Part shown: piece by piece, positions 59,946-64,000 of the stretch
Position numbering within the stretch: position 1 is the first letter of the stretch
Layout of the letters: the number at the start of each line of letters is the position of its first letter
Source of the DNA: Tranzscheliella williamsii
Taxonomy: Eukaryota; Basidiomycota; Ustilaginomycetes; Ustilaginales; Ustilaginaceae
Assembly: GCA_023212725.1 (NCBI GenBank)
Contig: JALBYF010000032.1
Coordinates: 62,001-126,000 of the forward strand
Length of the DNA: 64,000 bases
Direction of reading: 5' to 3'
The notes under the pieces: model-generated
What the model saw: the letters and a program-made list of their open reading frames with translations, nothing else
Told to the model about the DNA's origin: nothing
Databases searched by the model: none
Made by a program: the position numbers and the translations under genes

Positions 59946-61232
59946 CGCCAAGCTCTTTGCAAGAGCACCAGAGCTGGACCAGCCGGCTTAGTAAAACGGG
60001 CGCCGTGCAAAGGTGGCCAGAACGGCGGTCAGACCAACGTCGTCTTCGTGCGGCTCTCTGTATGGCACGGCGCGGATGACGTGGCAGTGCGGTGTGGCGT
60101 GGCTCAATCTGCAGCGTGCCGATCTGGTAGCCTTTTGTGCAGGTGAGCTGCGTTGCCAAGCCTGGAAGAGCCTTGGAGATGGATGGTGGACAGCGGCAGG
60201 AAGAGGTGAGTGGAAGCCTCGATGGCACCCAACACGGCCAGCTTGGCGCTACGGGTGTTGGACTAAGCCAGCTTCCAAACAAGCTTCCATGACTACAGAA
60301 GCACAAACGCAAGTTAGAATCAACTGAAGTGGTGTAGGTTTGGTTTCGTTACTCGGGGTGACGTTTCAAATGGCTGGCCATTTCCACCGCGACTCAGACT
60401 ACTCTTTGCAGAATCGTGAATACAAGCGTTCTGGTTTGGATCGGGGCCAGGAACGATGTTAGAGCCAAGATGCACCTCTCGCTGTTAGCTCTTCACTCTG
60501 TACGCGCAAGGGTGGCTCTTAAGTGGCACGAACATGGTCTCTACCTGGGCAAGGACCGAGCTCTGCTCAGCTGCGCCCCGAAGTTGCCTCCATTTCGGCC
60601 GTCCGTCGGAAGCTCGGTGCGGCTCATAGCGGCGACGTGTGGGCAACGTCGATAGGTCGGTGGCGACAAGACGACCTCGATCCGGGCACTCATAGCTGAG
60701 CGACAGCCAGTCCATTCACTCGCACGAGAGAGAGTAGCAGAACGACCTTCTTAAAGGGTTTACGCCTTCATATCCACGTTGGCTTTTGCAGCTCATAGTT
60801 AACCTATCTTGCCGCTTGTTCGATAGCGCTACATAGTTCCCGTACCCTAATCGAAGCACCGACTCTCCACTTCATCATCCCTTCTCTCCCTCTGAAGTCT
60901 TCCTTTTCCATCGATGCCTCGACCGAATCCCCTATACCCCTGCTAATTTCTTCCTTCTGGAATCGCCCTGGTTCTGCTGACGGCCGCACAGCTGAGCTTT
61001 GGCGGCCTACGCTCGGACGTTTGCGCCTACGTGGTCGCTTACTACCTAGACAGCGCATTTCCACGCCCATCGCCCTCCGTCCCGCCATTCACATGCCCTC
61101 CCTTCGTGGCTGTTGGTCCGCACTATCCTGCCTTTCCAGCCTGCCGCCTCCCTTCTTATTCGAGGCTTTCTGCACTCTTCGGCGCGTCAGACCACTCACT
61201 TCCGCCTCTCTCGCTTGGCTCTCTCCACCACC
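59946..61232. other. Divergent lectin / FAD-oxidase upstream region
   Basis: This 1.3-kb region has no gene I can support. The last 350 bases before the oxidase are pyrimidine-rich (CCCTTCTCTCCCTCTG and similar), typical of a leader here. No repeat or RNA gene was recognised. Confidence 0.4.
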
Positions 61233-64000
61233 ATGGCCGACCCTATACCGCCGTACGACATCATTGAGCCATCTTCGACCAACAACAAGCAGCTGCAAGA
61301 CAAGATCGCCCGCTTCGCAGCGTTACGCATAGAGCTCGCCAAGACGTTTTCCGGCCAGATCGTTCTCCCAGGAGAGCCTCCGTTTGCGGATAGCGTCGCC
61401 ATATTTAACGATGCCGCTCCGCTTGGCAGCTGTATGGTCACCTTGCCCACTTCCGCGCTCGACATATCTGCCATCGTCAAGTTTTGCCGCCGTCACCACC
61501 TCTCCCCTTCTGTCAAGTCCGGTGGCTTCGCCACGGCCGGCTGGTCCATCCAAGGTGACGTCGTAATCGATACCCGCAAGATGAACCACATCAAGCTGTT
61601 GCGTCCCAGTAGAAGTCCCCCCGCCGTCGTCGGACACGAATCTCTCAAGGCTTCTCCTGTCACCATTCCGTCCGCCCTTCCGGCAACGTCCTACAGCCTC
61701 CAGACTCTTCCACATCGCACAGAATCAGATTCGACAGGCTCTCACACATGGCTAGCGCGACTCCCGGCCTCCGTTGTTTCATCCAAGTCGGAAGCGCCAG
61801 CCAATTCGGCAGTCCGCTACTCGCCTTCAGCGCCGCAGGACATGGATTTGACCGCGGACAGCGCACCCCCCATTCCCGCCAAACCAAGTCTTGTGAAGAG
61901 GAAGTCTCGTAATGCGGATCAGGCCTTTGGTCCGTTTGAGTCGAACAGATACAGTGCCGACCGCAAACATCGTAACTTCACCTCTGCACGTCGCAGAAGC
62001 GGTGATAAAGACCTCGCCTTCGACAGTTTTGGAAGAAAAGACGGCTTCGGTCTTGACTTTCCCCAATCAGCTGCGAATGATCTGCAAAAAGGCGAACCGC
62101 AATCAAGGCATGAAGGTCCAAGTATGGGCCACAGTGCCGATGCAGATGGCGAGATTTCTTACTCCAGTGCCGAGCAGCAAATGGATGAACAGCAAAGCTC
62201 TAGGGCCGAGATCCACGTAGGCAGTGGCGGCGATAGTCGGCAAGTTGCTCCATCACGACAGGATTGTATGGCTGACTCCGAGCCCCGTGGCGAAGCGCCC
62301 TTGTTCTCCAAATCCAATCCCGTCAAACCTCGAAGTTGGGCAGATCGAAGCCTCGACCGATCCGGTAATGGCTCTGATTCGGCGGGCGGCAGCCATACAG
62401 GCTCCCCAGGAAGCTCCTCCAACCTAGCATCTAGTATGACTTCTGCTTCTTTGGAGTCTGCCGATCACTCCTCTAGTGGCCCCGAACATTCCATCGGCAT
62501 AAATTGGGGTAGTGGAGACAAAACCATCACAATGAACTCAAGCCAGACATCTGCCACAGGCGCTACACTGGCACCAAACACAGCTGATGCAAATCAACTT
62601 TCCACGCTCGTGTCTGGGTCCACTTCGACCTCGAATTCGAGCCATGAACAGCGCCATGTTCCCCATCACCAAGCGCCAGCCAGTCACGCAAGCGATGCAC
62701 ACCCTGAGCATCTACGCTGGCAGAAGCACCATCAGCCCCCCTCGGACAAGGTGGGCGAAAAGGTGAAACTTCCGCAAGCCGGTTTTGTGTGGAGGAGCGA
62801 TGGAGCCAAGGCTGGTCTTTCCAGCTTGGACGCTACCGAGGAGAGCCTAACCTGGGCCTCGACAGCATTTGCGGCGCGCTCAAACGAGGCAGGATCGTCG
62901 ATTGCCGGCAGCGCGCTTTGGTCCACCGAAGGTTCTTCGAGCGAATCTAACCCGGCTCGACGGTGCAGGTATGGCGCCTCGACCCTAGCCGACTTGCAAA
63001 ATGCATGGCCTGCGGGTACATGGACGGTCAATAACAAGGCGGCCAACGATTCCGACGCTCACCTTCCGCGCTTTGTCGCCTCACCACATGCCGGAAACGG
63101 CTCTCCATCGCCAGTACCTCACATGCCGGAGGCAGCCAACCCCTATGCCTTTGACTCACGCGCTGGGACGTACCAAAGCCCTGCTTCGGCAATCTTACCG
63201 CCTGGTGTTTATCAAGATCGGTATGCGCTAGTCTCCATCGGACCTGGGGCCGGCATCCGAGCGTTGGACGCATACACGGACCGCGCTGGCAGAGAGGGCG
63301 AGTTCATCCGCCACGATGACGATGCGAACAAAGGCAAGGACCGGCAAGAGGAGCAAGATTCGGCACTCCAGATGGTGGTCAACGGTGTTCCCTACCACGT
63401 CCCCGTCTCTGCGTATCCGGTCGGGTCAACAGCAATGACCACGGGTGGGTTCGGCTATTTGACACGCGCTTATGGTCTCTCGGTCGACAATCTTGTCGAG
63501 GTGGAACTGGTCCTTGCGGATGGAAGGATTCTCACGCTGAATGAGCACTCCAAAACAAAGTCAGAGGAGGAAAAGGACCTCTGGTGGGCTGTCCGGGGTG
63601 CAGCGCCTTGCTTCGGCATCGTATCGCGCCTGACCATCAAGGCTTATCCGGTTCCGTCGGTCTACTCGGGCAACCTGATTTACCCGTTCAATCCGGCCAC
63701 CGCCAGCTCGTTGATCCGGCATTGGCGAGACTGTCTGAAAGTTGGCCTGCCGCCGACCTTCTACTCGAATCTGATCCTGACCGCCGGACCAAGCAAGACA
63801 TCCCATGTGATCGTCATCCAGATCTGCTTTTTAGGGTCAAAGAGCGACGGCGAAGCGCTGGTGGAGACGATCAGCAGCTGGACAGGCGAACGGATGCTGC
63901 TCAAAGATGTGGAAGAACGCAGCTTTCTAGCACAGCAGGATGGTGTCGCTCAGGTGCTCAAGGGCGGAAGAGGACGTCGATGGATGATCCGAGGCGATCT
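61233..64000 (+). CDS. FAD-linked oxidase with large internal insertion (partial, 3' end missing)
   Basis: The frame is open from ATG 61233 to the right edge (at least 922 codons). It is a PCMH/BBE-type flavoprotein (FAD_binding_4 family). The first half of the FAD domain is at about residues 60-125 (SVKSGGFATAGWSIQGDVVI); note GGFA where many members have GGHS. It is then broken by about 535 residues of Ser/Gly/Gln-rich, domain-free sequence. The FAD domain resumes near residue 660 (ALVSIGPGAGIRALDAYTD), then AYPVGSTAMTTGGFGYLTRA, YGLSVDNLVEVELVLADGRI and DLWWAVRGAAPCFGIVSRLT. The substrate domain begins after this. The insert is in frame without stops, so it is coding. Substrate unknown; the covalent-flavin and BBE regions lie outside the window. 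Confidence 0.85.
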   Translation, partial: MADPIPPYDIIEPSSTNNKQLQDKIARFAALRIELAKTFSGQIVLPGEPPFADSVAIFNDAAPLGSCMVTLPTSALDISAIVKFCRRHHLSPSVKSGGFATAGWSIQGDVVIDTRKMNHIKLLRPSRSPPAVVGHESLKASPVTIPSALPATSYSLQTLPHRTESDSTGSHTWLARLPASVVSSKSEAPANSAVRYSPSAPQDMDLTADSAPPIPAKPSLVKRKSRNADQAFGPFESNRYSADRKHRNFTSARRRSGDKDLAFDSFGRKDGFGLDFPQSAANDLQKGEPQSRHEGPSMGHSADADGEISYSSAEQQMDEQQSSRAEIHVGSGGDSRQVAPSRQDCMADSEPRGEAPLFSKSNPVKPRSWADRSLDRSGNGSDSAGGSHTGSPGSSSNLASSMTSASLESADHSSSGPEHSIGINWGSGDKTITMNSSQTSATGATLAPNTADANQLSTLVSGSTSTSNSSHEQRHVPHHQAPASHASDAHPEHLRWQKHHQPPSDKVGEKVKLPQAGFVWRSDGAKAGLSSLDATEESLTWASTAFAARSNEAGSSIAGSALWSTEGSSSESNPARRCRYGASTLADLQNAWPAGTWTVNNKAANDSDAHLPRFVASPHAGNGSPSPVPHMPEAANPYAFDSRAGTYQSPASAILPPGVYQDRYALVSIGPGAGIRALDAYTDRAGREGEFIRHDDDANKGKDRQEEQDSALQMVVNGVPYHVPVSAYPVGSTAMTTGGFGYLTRAYGLSVDNLVEVELVLADGRILTLNEHSKTKSEEEKDLWWAVRGAAPCFGIVSRLTIKAYPVPSVYSGNLIYPFNPATASSLIRHWRDCLKVGLPPTFYSNLILTAGPSKTSHVIVIQICFLGSKSDGEALVETISSWTGERMLLKDVEERSFLAQQDGVAQVLKGGRGRRWMIRGD

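Noticed and set aside
61600..63215. Treating the FAD-oxidase insert as a giant intron
   Set aside because: It is open in the same frame for about 1.6 kb and introns here are 77-119 bp. It is better read as coding.
1..64000. CRISPR arrays, transposases, integrases, retroelement polyproteins, viral genes
   Set aside because: None seen. The window is ordinary nuclear fungal DNA and the HNH protein is not part of a recognisable mobile element.

Overview
The window reads as nuclear DNA of a basidiomycete smut fungus (Ustilago / Sporisorium / Pseudozyma type). It is GC-rich and gene-dense. Its housekeeping proteins are unmistakably fungal: Gcn1, Pmr1-type Ca2+-ATPase, Nab2-type CCCH protein, Cwc15, Vps68-like protein and Srb4/Med17. 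Most genes have no intron or one short intron (77-119 bp with GTAAGT/GTATGT-like donors). Disordered Ser/Pro/Ala-rich segments are common. The species cannot be named from the sequence alone.

Layout. 1-2215 holds no gene I can support and ends at a solitary 5S rRNA gene (2216-2333) with an external TATA-like box and a Pol III T-run. Then follow: 3-ketoacyl-CoA reductase (+), cytosolic Asn-tRNA synthetase (-), GCN1 (+), a peroxisomal-type mitochondrial-family carrier (+), a TMEM16/anoctamin (+), LSM4 (-), a NAB2-like poly(A)-RNA-binding protein (+), a myosin regulatory light chain (-), a POM34-like two-TM protein (+), nicotinate phosphoribosyltransferase (-), a GT90/CAP10 glycosyltransferase (+) and 2-oxoglutarate dehydrogenase E1 (-). 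A 3.3-kb non-coding stretch separates this block from a giant rhodanese-like/protein tyrosine phosphatase (+). After it come CWC15 (-), an ER FKBP isomerase (+), the cAMP-dependent kinase catalytic subunit (-), a VPS68-like protein (+), a ketopantoate-reductase-like enzyme (+), GGPP synthase (-), RPB8 (+), an HNH-domain protein (+), PMR1 (+), MED17 (+), an L-type lectin (-) and a large FAD-linked oxidase running off the right edge (+).

How the genes relate. Most are unrelated housekeeping neighbours. Possible functional pairings are AsnRS/GCN1 (divergent, both in amino-acid homeostasis, with two TGACTCA sites between them), LSM4/NAB2/CWC15 (RNA metabolism) and KAR/TMEM16/L-type lectin/FKBP/PMR1 (endomembrane system). 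No biosynthetic cluster, transposon, CRISPR array or mating locus was found.

The most striking structure is not a gene. Many genes switch wobble base from G to C towards their 3' ends, so the plus strand flips from C-rich to G-rich at nearly every convergent gene junction. Other points of note are two enzymes with about 450-540-residue disordered insertions inside their catalytic domains, 10- and 19-nt micro-exons in the FKBP gene, a start codon alone in its exon in LSM4, and an intron in the kinase gene whose retention stops translation just before the hydrophobic motif.
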